Shown: positions 1 through 12,519, counted from the first letter of the stretch. The stretch: DNA of 64,000 nucleotides from Trichopria drosophilae (GCA_030407085.1 CM059584.1:138436001-138500000), one strand, 5' to 3'. Notes: generated by a model not told the origin, from the letters alone. A program made the numbers and translations.

Positions 1-424
1 TTAAAACTTGATCGTAAGGTTAATGACGCAATTAGATACGTTTATGGTATAAGCAGGTACGAACATATAACTTCATACAGGAAAAAACTGGGTTGGCTCT
101 CCATAGGGTATGCGTAGATGTTACTTTGCAACCTGCCTTACATACAAGATTTTGGTCACTCCTACTCCTAATTACTTGGCGAGACTCTTCACAGCGTATG
201 TTTCAAACAGACCAATAAGAGGTGAGGTACAGGCTTTGGTCATTCCCAAATTCACTACAGAATCTTTGCGGTCATCATTCCATATCGCCGCATCCTATAT
301 TTGGAATTTCCTACCTACCACCATCCGCAACTCACCTTCATTTTCCATATTCAAAAATAAAGCATTTTTGTTTTTTTCTAATCTTGACGGCAGAATAAAA
401 TTAAGGGACATTTTAAAGAAATAA
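1..424 (+). pseudogene. Non-LTR retrotransposon ORF2, C-terminal fragment
   Basis: This is the tail of a non-LTR reverse transcriptase ORF. Translation from base 1 reads through a motif typical of the region after the RT domain (AIRYVYGISRYEHITSYRKK, then LGWLS), then hits a stop near 109. The homologous reading continues in another frame from 110 (RRCYFATCLTYKILVTP, ending near SNLDGRIKLRDILKK at 424), so there is a frameshift near 105. The catalytic RT and endonuclease are absent; the element is cut by the window edge. An AT-rich tail with an A-run near 580-590 may be its 3' end. The clade (Jockey, CR1, LOA or I type) cannot be decided from this piece. Confidence 0.7.
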
Positions 425-604
425 TAAATTGAAATATACTGTCATACTATTTTGTAATATCATATAGCTCTTCTCAACTACTATACACAAATCTCATATT
501 ATTATAACTCATGTAATTATTATAAGAAATATCTTATACTTAATATTGTACAATAAAATGTACACAAATAAATACTTATCAAATAAAAAAAAATCAAAAT
601 TCCT

Positions 605-842
605 CACTTCTATCCTTTTCCCCAGATGCATCAATCTCTTATTATGTTACCACATCCTCAACGCACCCTCCATGTCCATTATCTGATCTACCTCGGATTC
701 TTGATAAAACTCGGACTTGTCGGCAATATCTCCCATTCCGCACTTCTATCCTTTTCCTCAGATGCATTAATCTCTTATTATGTTACCACATCCTTAACGC
801 ACCCTCCATCTCCATTATCTGATCTACGTCGGATTCTTGATA
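605..842. repeat. Two-copy imperfect direct repeat, 136-bp spacing
   Basis: A segment starting CACTTCTATCCTTTTCC at 605-706 recurs at 741-842 with few substitutions (period 136). It lies just upstream of a non-LTR RT fragment and may be its 5' untranslated repeat. The open frames here are by-products of the repeat. Confidence 0.75.
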
Positions 843-1124
843 CTCCTTTTTCACCTCATTCTCCTCATTTCATCTTACCAGTATTATATCCGCGCGAAGT
901 ACTCCTTACCCTATGCTCCAGCCCAATAAGCCACGTGGCCTCATCTCAGTCCCGATGGTTTGCAATTGTCCCATTTACAATCCCTATTTGAGGCGATTGT
1001 CGGCAGGTTGACAGACATTTATAAAATGTTCCTCCGTACTTGTATCTTACCTCACCTTTGGAAGTTATCTTATAATATACCACTTCTCTAAAAAGCAGCT
1101 AACACTCGCCACGTTGCTAATCCT

Positions 1125-1883
1125 CCACACCTTGCCAAAATTCTTGATTCCGTAATAACTCGCAAAATCATCCATTGCCTCGAATCTCATAACCTCCTTC
1201 ATCCTCAACAGTGTGGTTTTCGTCGTTACCATAGCACCCAGACTACCTTACTTAAAATCCTCGATGATATCCTTTCCGCTATTGAAAAGAAATATTTTAC
1301 CATTTTAGTCCTATTCGATTTTACAAAAGCCTTTGATTTCCTTGATCATAACATCATCTTACGTTGTCTACGCAAAATTGGATTTGATAATTCAGCCATC
1401 TCATAGATCCATTCTGTCCTGACATCTCGATTGCAATCAATTGTTGGTAATGATGGTGTTCCATCCGAACCTTTGTCTACCACCTCTGGATTTCCGCAAG
1501 ATTCTAGTCTCGGACCCCTACTGTTTTAACCTTTAGTTCTGACGGCTATTTTAAGGCCTTTTCCTCCCTCTACCTGGACCCAATATCTCTTACCGTTTGA
1601 AAATACTTACAGTTGTGCAATTTATAAAGAACAATTTGAATTTTCTCTGGATCGAAAAAGACCCATGCGTCGGGATGAAAGATTAATAGTTATCAATACA
1701 CTTTTCCCGCACCTCCAAGTTTGCCACAACAATACAATCATATTCGCTGATGATGTCCAGTTTTATCTTCGTACCCCATCTCACCAAATAATTAATACTG
1801 TAGAGAAACTAAACCACGATATTTCTTCCCTCGTCTCTTGGGCACGGGATTATGAACTATGCCTAAATACGAAAATGACCTAA
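1125..1883 (+). pseudogene. Non-LTR reverse transcriptase fragment
   Basis: The + strand encodes the fingers and palm of a non-LTR reverse transcriptase. An early part reads HPQQCGFRRYHSTQTTLLKI, then the first catalytic block FDFTKAFDFLDH near 1315-1350 (the D of F-D-F is present). After a stop at about 1404 comes a variant of the S-G-x-PQGS-x-LGPLLF block (SGFPQDSSLGPLLF, with G changed to D) near 1485-1530. A further frame change precedes the second catalytic block FADDVQFYL near 1741, followed by a region ending at 1883. In-frame stops and at least one frameshift make it dead. It would have copied element RNA at a nicked target. It is a separate copy from the fragment at 1-424, because a C-terminal piece there precedes this N-terminal piece. 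Confidence 0.8.
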
Positions 1884-2099
1884 GCAACAAAATATTGTTT
1901 TAACGACATTATTCTCTACTTCTAAGACTTGTATTTATGCAATACATTATTTGCACTTAACTTTAACACAACTACAAAATTCGGTCTTGACAAAAAGGAA
2001 TTAACAAAAAAATGCACATTACATACCAAGAGATTTGCTCTTTTTATATATAAGAAATATTTTTTTATTATTCTCTTCTTTATTCTCGTTTTGTAAGTC

Positions 2100-3000
2100 A
2101 TCAGAAAAGAATTGGAGACGATTAGCGATGGCCTCTAACGAGAATTAAGAATTTAGTTCAAAATTGGTGGTATGACGTATTGTAGAATTTCAAAATGGTC
2201 GCGTGGCACTGTAGAAACTGTTTTATTCTCGTGTGGAGATACTAACAAGTTACCAGAAAAAAATTTGGAGACGATTTGCGATTCTGTCTAATGAGTTTTT
2301 TTGGATTTCAGAATTTCAAAATGGTCGCGTTGCACTTTGTAAATATTTTGATCCTTGTCTAGACATCCCAAGAAGCCTCCAGACAAAAATTGGAAAGATC
2401 AGCGATTTCCTCTAAGGAGAATTAAACATTTATTTTAAAATTGGTGATTTTTCGAATTTTGGAATTTTAAAATGGTCGCGTCGCACTTTGTAAACAATTT
2501 GATCCTTATCTGGATATCCCAAGAAGCCCCCAGAAAAAAATTGGAAACGATCAGCGATTTCCTCTAAAAAGAATTAAGACTTTAGTTCAAAATTGGTGGT
2601 TTTTCGGATTTCAGAATTTCAAAATGACCGCGTTGCACTTTGTAAATATTTTGATCCTTATCTAGACATCCCAAGAAGCCCCCAGAAAAAAAATTGGAAA
2701 CGATCAGCAATTTCCTCCAACGAGAATTAGGAATTTAGATAAAAATTGCTGGTTTTTCGGATTTCAGAATTTCAAAATGACCGCGTTGCACTCTGTAATT
2801 ATTTTGATCCTTCTCTAGACGTCCCAAGAAGCCCCCAGAAAAAAAATGGAAACGATCAGCGATTTCCTCTAACAAGAATTAGGAATTCAGTTCAAAAAAT
2901 TGGTGGTTCTACGAATTTTCGAATTTCAAAATGGCCGCGTCGCGCATTGTTAACATTTTGAACTTTTTCTGGACATCCACAGAAGCCCCCAGAAAAAAAT
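2100..3000. repeat. Diverged ~150-bp tandem satellite, six to seven units
   Basis: Units recur at about 2108, 2262, 2386, 2534, 2689, 2840 and 2991, mostly 148-155 bp apart. Each contains an A-run followed by TTGGAAACGATCAGCGATTT, then a TTCAAAATGG(C/T)CGCGT box and GATCC(T)TxxCTxGACATCCC. Divergence is 5-20 percent by eye. Short frames at 2233-2415 and 2746-2961 are simply the repeat read through. A related AAAATGG-type sequence occurs at 5420-5470 inside the Gypsy relic. Confidence 0.85.
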
Positions 3001-4287
3001 TGATAGTTGCCCTTAATTATATGCGCAGATAATTAACAATTTCTATGCTACGCCTTCGGCCGCCAACTCTGGCTGCCATCTTCAGACTCTTTATTTATAA
3101 ACGGAGGCCAATATCAAAAGTCGTGGAGGCATACGTGAAAATACAGATATTCACGAGTATTTTACACAAAGATTCAATAAGATTGGTCAAAAATTCAGTC
3201 GTCGAATACTTTTGAAATTCGGACACACACATATGCCTACCGTGCGTTGTACGCTTACGAGGCGCGCCGTTGTGTACGTACCAAGCTTTTTTAAACCCTA
3301 ATAAAAAAAAAAAACACGCGAGTTGGTAAAAAATTGAATTTTATTCTTTTTTTTTTGTGAAAATGGAGGTTGAATTTTCAAAATTGTTAAAAATAAAGAC
3401 TACCGCTTCAAAGATCAGGTAAAAAAAATTTAAAGAATCGTTTGTCAAACATTTTTGTATCTGCTATAAAAGAAAAGGTATAAGCGTTGGAAAACTCTTC
3501 ATTAAACACCTCCATTTTATCTTAAGGAACAGGTTCAAAATGCTGAGTTATTTTATAAGTGATGTTCTGTCGTAATTGTGTGAAGCTACTTTTCTCACAG
3601 ACATATCCTGCTCTAAACCAAAGTCTCAACGTTTTTCAAACCCCATTAGTCATAAAGCTTAAAGGTATTTTCCTAAGTTTGACGAAATACAGCGTGAAAT
3701 GATGAAATCTATGAAAATGCTAAACATTGTGTTTAAATAACGATTTAGAAATGAAATAATAACTCACTCCATCTTCCGACGTATGCCACACATTTGGTAT
3801 CTTGTCGTTTACATTTTATAACGTTTTTTTGATTATTGCATCGCTCTCGGTCTTCATCGTGACCGTAGCATTCGTAGCATTTCTTAACTCGAGTACTACA
3901 TGGTGTCCATACTAAAATGAATATTCTATTATCAATACGTGAAATAAGACATATTGTCTATTATGGGTATTTTATATTATTTGACATTTGCCACATTCAT
4001 CACAATATTTACGCTTATGATATTATAAATATTTATCAGAAAACATAGAATAATATCGAATGCAAATTAAAAGCATTATTTCTGGATATACACTGAAAAA
4101 CTTTAATCCGTGTAACTGGCAGATTACATTGCCTTCTATTGCCGCCTAGTCGAAAACTGTCGGTTCGTTGAGTTTCGGAATGGCCCACGGAAAAATGTCG
4201 CGGTACCTCCAAAGATGGTGATCTATTCGGGCTAATATGACGTGCGGGTGCGGGCGGACCTATTTTTTGGGTACGTAATCTCACTCG
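3001..4287. other. Intergenic AT-rich stretch, nothing recognised
   Basis: No coding similarity, RNA gene or clear repeat boundary seen. Poly-A and poly-T tracts lie at 3299-3350. The short minus-strand frame at 4036-4284 has no family features. Confidence 0.5.
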
Positions 4288-7090
4288 ATGAACCCGTTTA
4301 AAAAGAGCAAGGAATCTCCTCGAGACGAAGACCGTGACGCGAGGGTAATTTTCTGGAATTGTCGAGTAAGTAACGGACGATTTGAGATCAACCGCAAGCC
4401 CTCCACAGAAGTATCCTGGGCCTATCTAAAGACCCAACGTTGTCCCTGCGAGGATCAACGACGCCATATACAAGCAGGAGAGTGAGTGAGGGAGATCGAC
4501 GAAGAGGTATCCCTCAGGAAGCAAGAAAAGTGTGTACCGTAAGTGGCTGAAGCAGCCGCCGGAGGAGGTAAGAGTGATGTGAGGGTCTATTTTATATGCG
4601 TCATTAATGGATTGCAATTACGAGTGCTACGTGACTACTCGGTCTTTTGTCGGATCCAAGATTTCGGATTTGCGCAAGGACCGTATTAAGTCACTTACCA
4701 GGATAAGGATGAGTACAATCCGTCATGCCGCAATTATCGTAGGTAGGTTATCCTTGATTACAGAAAACGGAGGTCAGACCGAGCCGGTCTCCGTACGAGT
4801 TACAGAGGTTCTCACCTATGATGTGATCTTAGGTATCGACTTTTTAAAGATGTTTGGCATTGCCATAGACTGCCATAACTCGAGGTAGCGTAGTAAATAC
4901 GAAGAGTGGAGAGAGCAAAGATGCAAAGAAAACATACTTGGGTCTTCGAGTATCTCCTTGTCAAGCGCTCTGGTTATGATCTGGAAACCCAACGGTAGAT
5001 ATTGATTTTGTGTGGACTATTGCGAGCTTAACGCCGTGACCAAATTGACGCTTCTTAGGAATGGTACAAACGATTTACACCAAATTTAGCCAAGAAAAGA
5101 CTGCTGCTAATGAAGCTCACGAGGAAGACGCAATACTGGGAGTGAGACGAGGAACAGGAAGAAGCATTCCGAAAGCTCTTACTGAGGCCACGGTATTAGG
5201 ACGTACTGATTTCAGGAAACCCTTCGGTAGCCAGAATGATGCGAGTTATTACGCCCTCGGTTCCGTCTTACTCCAAGAGCGAGACGACAGAAAGTATTCG
5301 ATCGTCCGCCTGAGCCGCACACTCAAGCCGCTAATAAGTATCACTACCCAAGTGTCACACGCTTATATCAAGTAAAACTCATTTCCATAAAAGTTGCTGT
5401 TTGATGATTTTTTTGGTTCGCTGATTTTGGTTCTGAAGTTAAATTTTCAATATTCAAAATGGAGCATCGAAAATTGTGGATCAAATTTTATAAAAGTTTT
5501 TTCGTAAAAAGTACTATTTAGAGATTTTTGGAGTGTATATGAAAAACAAAAAAGCTTTGTAAAATTTAATCTGCTACTTTGGGTCCGCCATTGCGAGTTT
5601 TGTAAATATGACCCCAGATTCGAAATTAGCAACCACAAAAATCCTCAGTCACCAATTTTTATGCAAATAAGTTTTCCTTCATATCTGTGTGTATATTTTA
5701 GGGAGTTTCGAGTAATTCAGGGATCAGTTTCAATCTTTCTTTGCCGATAAAAAAATACGTATAGATTATTTTTCGGAGTTCTAAAAATATACTAACTTGC
5801 AGTCCAATCGGCTTGTCACGCTAGAGTTGTGTTACTTGTAAGAAGAATTACGCGATGACGAAGAAGGCGAGCCTGGCAGTAGTTTGGGGCGTGAAGAAGT
5901 TCAGGGCGTATTTGGAAGAGCATGATACCAAGATAAGTAAGAAGTCTATAGTGGCTCCGAAATCTGAAAGAGCTCCGTGGCTGCTTAGCAAGGTGGCACT
6001 TGAACTCCATGGTTGAAACTTCGCGGTCCACAATCGTAAGAGTGCGTCACACCATATTTCCGAGGTCCTATGAACACTAGTAGAATAAGTGGTAGCAGTC
6101 ATAAGAATGGTCGCGGAATCGGATATGTGGAACGATCGAAGGGAACTAGTACTAAGATTTCCGGAGAGTTTTTTGGACCGAAAAATCGAGAAAAAGCGAT
6201 TGTCCCATCACTGGACCGATCCGTTGTTAGACCCAGGAAGCGGATGAGAAGATCAGCAGAAAGTAGTACGCAGTGTCCAAAGATCCTCCATGGAGGACCA
6301 CCCGGGCTGATGAGCGTGTCTTAAAGAAGCCGTGGACTATTGTGTCAGGAGATATAATTGGAGCTTTTCTGTCAAGTCGTAGCGAAAATCGGTTCGTGTT
6401 CATTTTTGCGAAACTCTTTACCTGGTTTGTGGAGCTGAAACCAGTACGGATGACCGATGGTAAGTCCATAACTAAAGCCTTCGAAGACTCAGTCTTGTTT
6501 CAGTGGGAGACTCCCGACTATTTGTTGACGGATAAATGAAAGGAGTTTGATAACGCAGATATACATCGAGTATTGCAAGAGCATGGGTTTCGAGCCACGA
6601 CTATGGCCTGAAGGTTCTGAAGACCATAGGATACGTCGACATGGGACATCTTATGACCTTCGCGATGAATAACTTTAAAATTATAATCCTGCATCCGAAT
6701 TGTCCAACGCGGAATTCTGGGGGTTAAATTGGCTTTATTAACATAATAGATAAACGAGCGAATAGCAGTCCGTGATTATTAGTGGGAAATCCAGTCGATA
6801 AAGACATATACAAGGTGATAAAAAAGTATGGAAACGGCCAAATATCTCTGCGGGAGTTCACTTTTGACGAAAATGTTGAATGCCGAAGTTGAAGGATCGC
6901 TTACGCACGCATGGACTTAAAAGAGCAGAACTTGCCTCTGCTTGGTTTGAATCAGTTGCCCTATTGTGGTTGTCGACCCATAAATTGTTGGCGACATATG
7001 GAATCTGGAGGCTGCTCACTCCAGAAAGATCCGAAAGTATGGCGATAACCCGGATATTGACGCAGAAATTAGGGCACGAAATCCGGGGGT
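4288..7090 (+). pseudogene. Decayed Gypsy (Ty3-like) gag-pol relic
   Basis: Domains appear in the correct Gypsy order but broken. 4288-4485: nucleocapsid-like knuckle remnant (FWNCR, with other Cys/His lost). 4607-4888: C-terminal half of the aspartic protease (YDVILGIDFLKMFGIAID). About 4940-5050: start of the RT (LVMIWKPNGRY, CVDYCELNAVTKL). 5061-5375: RNase H (DASYYALGSVLLQ, IVRLSRTLKP); most of the RT palm is deleted between these two. 5376-5815 is an unrelated insertion. 5860-6020: rest of RNase H (LAVVWGVKKFRAYLE). 6060-6560: integrase core (PWTIVSGDIIGAF, LTDK). Multiple stops and frameshifts. 6860-7090 holds a 70-codon frame without recognisable domain. No LTRs were found, so this is an old copy. 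Confidence 0.75.
5376..5815. repeat. Non-coding insertion splitting the Gypsy RNase H
   Basis: RNase H coding similarity stops at 5375 and resumes near 5860. The intervening ~440 bp has no coding match and contains an ATTCAAAATGG-type box like that in the 2100-3000 satellite. It is probably a dispersed non-coding repeat; its ends were not resolved. Confidence 0.45.
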
Positions 7091-7120
7091 AACCTCCCAA
7101 TAAACATTTCGACGAGGGCA

Positions 7121-7250
7121 TGTCTAAAAGATATCTAAAAGATGTCTTTTTTAAAGATATCTTGCAAACGATATCTAAAAGATGCATTTCCTAAAGATAT
7201 CTCGCAAAAAGGCTTCTCAAAGATATCTTTTCGAAAGATCTTGCAAAAGA
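7121..7250. repeat. Cluster of AAAGATATCT-type palindromic words
   Basis: Many variants of AAAGATATCT and AAAGATGTCT, often back to back so that they form AAAGATATCTTT palindromes. A second cluster of the same words lies at 20368-20507. The two would be about 600 bp apart if the BEL-1 insertion were absent. Function unknown. Confidence 0.7.
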
Positions 7251-7429
7251 GCGAAGGGGCGAAGGATGGGTTCCCTCCATTCCCGCCGTTTTTTTTTAAT
7301 TTTTCCAAACCTATGGTCAATGTTATTGTGTTTATATTAAAAGTTAATTAATTAATGCAGTTAATATTTTTTAATTAATTATATTTTCTTAACAAATGCT
7401 TGGCATTACTTTGTAACGTTGTTTATTTT

Positions 7430-7977
7430 TGTTTACGTATCGATAAATGCGGAGTTCGTACTCGTAGCGCCATTTCTGCGCGAACGCTAGGTACTCGACC
7501 TGATGCGCTTAGGGATCTAGCGTACATAGTTAATTTTGAAAATTAATTTAAATTTCGCGGATTTCCGGGAATCGAGTTGCGGATTTGGCCCACCTGCGGG
7601 CGCAACCCCATCGCTTCCTGGACAATCGGTGAAGATTTCCGGCTAGGCGGAAACACGTGGATCGCGATCGAAGCCAGTTCGATCTCCATATTCGCGCGTA
7701 TTACACTCTCGATCAACCCACGAATTTCGCCGCTCGCGCACACAATTCGAGTTTTTTGATCTCCGTGATCACCGCTATTGTAACCGCGCAGTCTTATTGA
7801 TCGCCGCTAATTTCGAACTTGAAATTTATATGTACGGCGTTGTAAATTGCCGCCATCGCAATAAATGTGCCACGAAGTGAATTGGAGTGCTTTCTTATTT
7901 CTACCTAAAGCATCCTGACCCGCTGCATTAGCTGCCTGTGCACCGTATTACTTGTGTGCAAGGCACACTGCAAAACA
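7430..7977 (+). repeat. BEL-1 5' LTR (548 bp)
   Basis: Starts TGTTTACGTATCG and ends CACACTGCAAAACA. AATAAA near 7859 can serve as polyadenylation signal. It keeps a 47-bp stretch after CCTGCGGGCG that is missing from the 3' LTR; the missing block is flanked by short GGCG repeats, which suggests a slippage deletion in the 3' copy. Confidence 0.95.
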
Positions 7978-7978
7978 T

Positions 7979-7996
7979 TGGCGATCCTGCCAGGAT
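7979..7996 (+). promoter_or_regulatory. BEL-1 primer binding site
   Basis: TGGCGATCCTGCCAGGAT begins one base after the 5' LTR, and its TGG matches a tRNA CCA end. The identical 18-mer occurs in BEL-2 (minus strand, 54752-54769). I could not assign the tRNA from memory. Confidence 0.85.
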
Positions 7997-8726
7997 TTAG
8001 ATTGGCGTAAGTAAAGTGCCGAATCTCATTTCGCGAGTGGACACATTTAAAACTGTGCAAAGCACAATTAAGACCAAAACCTGTAAGAGGACATTGAAAG
8101 GACAATTGGTGGACATTTGTTGGACGGAAGTGTTTCCGGGTATGCCCCAAACGCATTTAAAATTTGCGCATGATTAATACACGAGGTCGCATAAATTGGT
8201 GCACTTACGCGATTCGGACTTTTCCGGCCACCTTAGACCACGTCTCTCGAAAACTCTATTTGTATTCGGGCAGTATCTGCTCCTCTCGGATTTATTCGAT
8301 TCCGCATACCTGTAAGTGGTGGTGGTAGATGCACACACGCGCACGCTACGTCGTCATCAGTGACGTCAGCAGGAGGATCAAGACTCGGAGTCTCTCCTAT
8401 ACTTCCGCGCTTCGGCCACTCGGCCACACTCGGAGTCATTTGACTCCCATCTCGCGGCTGCAGTAGAGTGCGTGGCACTAGCAGTGACGTAAGCGCGAAT
8501 GGGAGACTGGCGCACGCTTCGACGCGCCCATCTCCCACGCTACAGATCTCGTTCCTAGGCAACCGGAGGCGCACACCTACGGCACCTCGCGCATCGTCTA
8601 TCACACACTCATTCGCAGTTTGAACGTCCCGTGCGAAGACTGCACCACGCTTAAGCTCGCGACGCTTTTCGAATTACGGCTTAAATTAGAAGATTCGTTG
8701 CGACTTTTGCATAAATTTATTGCAAC

Positions 8727-8998
8727 ATGCCAAAAAATAAAAGCCGCACCGAACCAATGGAGGAATATCATGACTTCATCAACCTATATGGCTTACAAGT
8801 CAACGCATTCATGACAGTTCGGAGAGCAGCCAACCTGCTCCAAACCCCGAACCTGACATTCGAACAGGCGCAAACGCGTCTGAACCTCATCCAAGATAAA
8901 TGGAAGCAGATTGCAGAACGAGATGAGGAGATGTTTCCGTACAAAACAGTTCCGTCGTGTGCAACACACGAATACTTTTCTCAAGATTTTTTTGGAAC
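8727..8998 (+). pseudogene. BEL-1 gag, 5' part (split by nested element)
   Basis: ATG at 8727 opens the BEL-1 Gag (MPKNKSRTEPMEEYHDFINL). The first ~90 residues are rich in charged helices typical of the Gag N-terminus. The frame runs to the target duplication GGAAC at 8994-8998, where the nested LTR begins at 8999. After the nested element, coding resumes in the same frame at 14239 (SEEIYADTCAGLSAVI). The insertion therefore split an open gag rather than landing in an already shifted frame. The ~730-nt leader between the PBS and this ATG is GC-rich and contains no other family-like frame. The fused frame reading on to 9128 is an artefact of the nested LTR. Confidence 0.85.
8994..8998 (+). 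repeat. Target-site duplication of nested element, left copy
   Basis: GGAAC directly before the nested 5' LTR; its partner is at 14234-14238. Confidence 0.9.
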
Positions 8999-9434
8999 TG
9001 TTACGGACGGAATCGATGTTTTACCAACTGCGGTACCCGGCGTAGGTTTTTTTTCCACAGAGGTGGTTTTCCCTACGCCATTGCACACCCGAATGGGGGT
9101 ACCTCTCAAAATGAAGCAGGCCTGTTAGGTAAATTATGTAAAAGGCCCTTCGAAATGGTGACGATCTCGATAAAAGTATTTGTATTTCAAATAGTATAAT
9201 CGATATATATAATATGACATGTAGTCTATTTAAATGTTCGAGAAGTTGAAAAGTCGAACTAAGATGTAAAAAATTGACGATCAGGTTTTTTCAGTACGTT
9301 TAGGGATGTCGTCGGGTTAGGAAGTTCGCGTCGCGATCGGGTCGTCACCGATTGATCGGAATAAAGTTGATTTTTAGTTTGTGGCCGATCAAATCACGCG
9401 TTTTATTTCACAGCCCTTCCACCATTCGTTAACA
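8999..9434 (+). repeat. Nested element 5' LTR
   Basis: Starts TGTTACGGACGG and ends CCATTCGTTAACA. It contains a TATATATAATATG stretch near 9204 and AATAAA at about 9360, which can act as promoter and polyadenylation signals. Confidence 0.95.
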
Positions 9435-9437
9435 AAA

Positions 9438-9455
9438 TGGTGCCGAAACCCGGGA
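9438..9455 (+). promoter_or_regulatory. Nested element primer binding site, tRNA-Phe type
   Basis: TGGTGCCGAAACCCGGGA is the exact complement of the standard animal tRNA-Phe 3' end including CCA. It begins three bases after the LTR. The CCCGGG at its end pairs with a second CCCGGG at 9463-9468 across AGTCAT, forming a small hairpin next to the primer site. Confidence 0.9.
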
Positions 9456-12319
9456 GTCATCCCGGGTATGGTGGAAGTGGCTTTTTCGCGAATTCGCGGC
9501 CGAACATTGTGTCGTGTGTGGAACTTCACACCGGGTTTGTGACTCCGCGTGGAAGCATTTTTCGGGAGCGGTCAGAGATGTGAGAGTGATGCACAGGATT
9601 TCTGAGACGTCGTCGCGTCATTGAGAGGAGAGGAAGTTTCCGGGTGCATCGTCCGTGGGAATCGTCCGTGGGAGCTGTTTTGACAGGAGGCCTCCAGAAA
9701 GCAACACCGTCGTCAATCTCCGTGGGCCGCATGCGGATTGCAGCGATCAGCTACCGGTACCAGTGGAAATGCAACATCGGTAAAATGGAGTTTGGCATGG
9801 TGAGCTGTACGCTTTTTCCGGTTTTGTAACGGAGTAATTTGCATTTTGTCAATTTTTGATTGCGCGTTCGTTTTGCGACTCCATTTCATGCTTGTGACGC
9901 GCGATTGTGTTTTGTCGTCCTACACGATGCTTCAATGACAGTTCGAAAATTCATGATCGTACTTGGTCGGTAGTTTGTGTAAGAAACATTTGACGCGCTT
10001 CGTCGTATGTGCGCGGACATGTATCTTACGCTGTCTATTCGCCTTTTAATCTAGGAGGGTTTTAAAGTTAAATAGATACCGCTAAATTTACGAATGCCTT
10101 TTTTGGAAAATAATTCGGAAATAATTTACTTCAGTTGGAAAATCAAAATAAATAATAGAAAAATTACTCCTTCGTTCGATATCATTAATTTGCACATTGC
10201 CATGCCACAAGTATGACGTTGATCAGTTTATGTCTAAGATAAAAATAATGTTCTATAAAATTTGATAATATGTGCGGCCCGATAAATGTGATTCAGCATA
10301 AACACCAAATGTTTCAGATTTTCGAAAAAATTCGTTACCATTGTAAGTGGCCTCCGTTTAATTTAAATCTTATATATACAGTACTCATATTCAGACATCA
10401 ACGCGCAATTATCGACTTCCCTATAGTTTGTCGGTAAGGAAGAAATCATTGAAATTTATATCGTAAATGGTTTATTTACTTTGGAACCCTCACAACGCGA
10501 ATATCTATCACTAAAATTTTACCTTTAAGAACGTACGATTATTAGTAGCTTTAAGAATGTACTAACTGTGATGTAACCAAATAAGGTAATTGAAATGTAA
10601 TTAGTTCTGCAAGCTTTGTTTGAATTCACTAATATTGACGATGATTAATTTATTCAAATTACAGGTTGAATTAAATAATTTATATTAATAACGAATAAGA
10701 ATTCGAACAAATTTTAGAATGGGGATAAATTTTAAATTCTAAATTCGATTATATTGAGAATCGAATATAAATACGGGCATATATGCAGGGAAATAGAACG
10801 AAAAATCATTAAGTCAATAATTGTAAATTTAATCATTAAAAGTGTGAATTGTGCGAGGTTGGATGACCAAATGTTAGACATCCGATTACGTACAGATCAC
10901 TCTACGATACGTTTGGCAAAGTTTTCATTCAACGTTGCAATTCGGCAATTTAAGCCGAAATATCGATCTTCGAGTTTATTGAATATTAAATACAAATCAG
11001 CGCCTTTGACAGGTGTTCTGACGAACATCATCTTTCTCTAGATGTCCGTAAGAACATAGCGCCTTTATAAATGTTGAAACGAAACTGTTTACGAAAAATG
11101 TGAAAGCTTGACCGCGCGTATTATTTCATCTGTTCTGAACATAAATTTGGTGCATTGAAACATACCCCGCATTTTCTCAAACAGAAGTTTGATAGAAAAG
11201 AATAGGTTTTGACGGCGATTGATTACTGACTTTATCATGTAGATTGAAGAAATTTGATTTGTTTGTAAATATGAAAACAAAGTAGCACGATGGATGTGTA
11301 ATGGGAATATGATTCTAATTGCAAATAAAACAGAAGTTCGACGTTTTCATGAAAGGTTTGGTATCAACTTCAAGTCAAATTTGTGCGCGAATGACAATTT
11401 GAATGGTAATAACTAATATAAATCATAATACATATAATGATTGTTCATGTTTGTGAAGGTCATGATTAATTTTACATAGGTCCCGATCCAGACAATGGAT
11501 TGCGGGCTTGTCGTCTTTATAGCTGCCCTTGCCTTTGATTGATATGTCCCATTATTTGGATGATGATGATGACATGACGAATCGAAATTGAATTGATTAA
11601 AAATTTCTAACATATTTGGACTCGTATTCGAAAACATGAGCCTTTGAATTATTAATATTCGAATTATTAATATCTGTTTTTTTATGGAATTTTCATGAAA
11701 ACTCCTCGAGACGATCGCAAGAGTCGATGGTCACGAGCAAATCGCCTATCCTACTATACGAGACGGTTGTATTGTGCGAAATGATTCGCTTATGACGACT
11801 TTTAAAGGAATGCATTTCAAATGTCTACGTAATTTAGGTATTGTCGAGTCAGCCGCGATAGATTAAAAGATGAAACTTCAAATGAAATTGATACCAGGCT
11901 TGAGCTGTTGTTAATGCCTGATAGTTGTTCAGTTCGTGAGTAAATAGCAGCTAGTCAATTATATGTTTTTCTTGGTTTCTGAAATGTCATAATGTTACTA
12001 TGACAATATAATATAAACAAAGTTTGCAGATGTACGACATGTTCTATTTTAAGAAACGTAATTTGGTAGACGTCGAAAACGATACACAAACGTAATCGGA
12101 TAAGTTGAGGCAGTCAGGAACAACAATTGTTACGGACATAATTGTCATAAATATAGGTACTGGGCACATTTGTAAAGGTCCTAAACTGGCGACGATATGA
12201 ATTATCACGATGTGTGAACTGTTTTTAAAATAGTTTAAAGGCAATTTGTGAAATGTAAAGGATAAATATAATGCATGTTAATTATTAGGTGTGGAATGAA
12301 GCTTTATGTGGCCATTGTC

Positions 12320-12440
12320 TCACTTCTAAATGGACAGTAGCTCTTAGGTTTCGAGCACGTGGATTTGAAGTCGCGCTTCGAATTTTGGTCAGTGCTGGCC
12401 TTTGAGTGAACAAGAAGTTTAGAGGTTCGTAGCATGGCAT
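12320..12440 (+). ncRNA. Structured module 1 of the LARD family
   Basis: Order of parts: CTAAATGGACAGTAG; TTTCGAGCACG; hairpin TTTGAAG-TCGCG-CTTCGAA (12364-12382); hairpin GGTCA-GTGC-TGGCC (12387-12400); then GTGAACAAGAAGTTTAGAGG. Three other versions (12520-12640, 37580-37700, 37740-37860) keep the order while stem sequences change together. A role as RNA packaging, dimerisation or transport signal is inference only. Confidence 0.6.
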
Positions 12441-12519
12441 TTTGATTTGGTTTAAACTTATGAGAACTCGCTGTGGAGTTCACAAGTTTGGATTGCGGAC
12501 AATGTCCGATTTGCCACTG

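Noticed and set aside
10754..11041. 95-codon frame inside the nested LTR element
   Set aside because: No similarity to any retroelement protein, AT-biased, no conserved motif.
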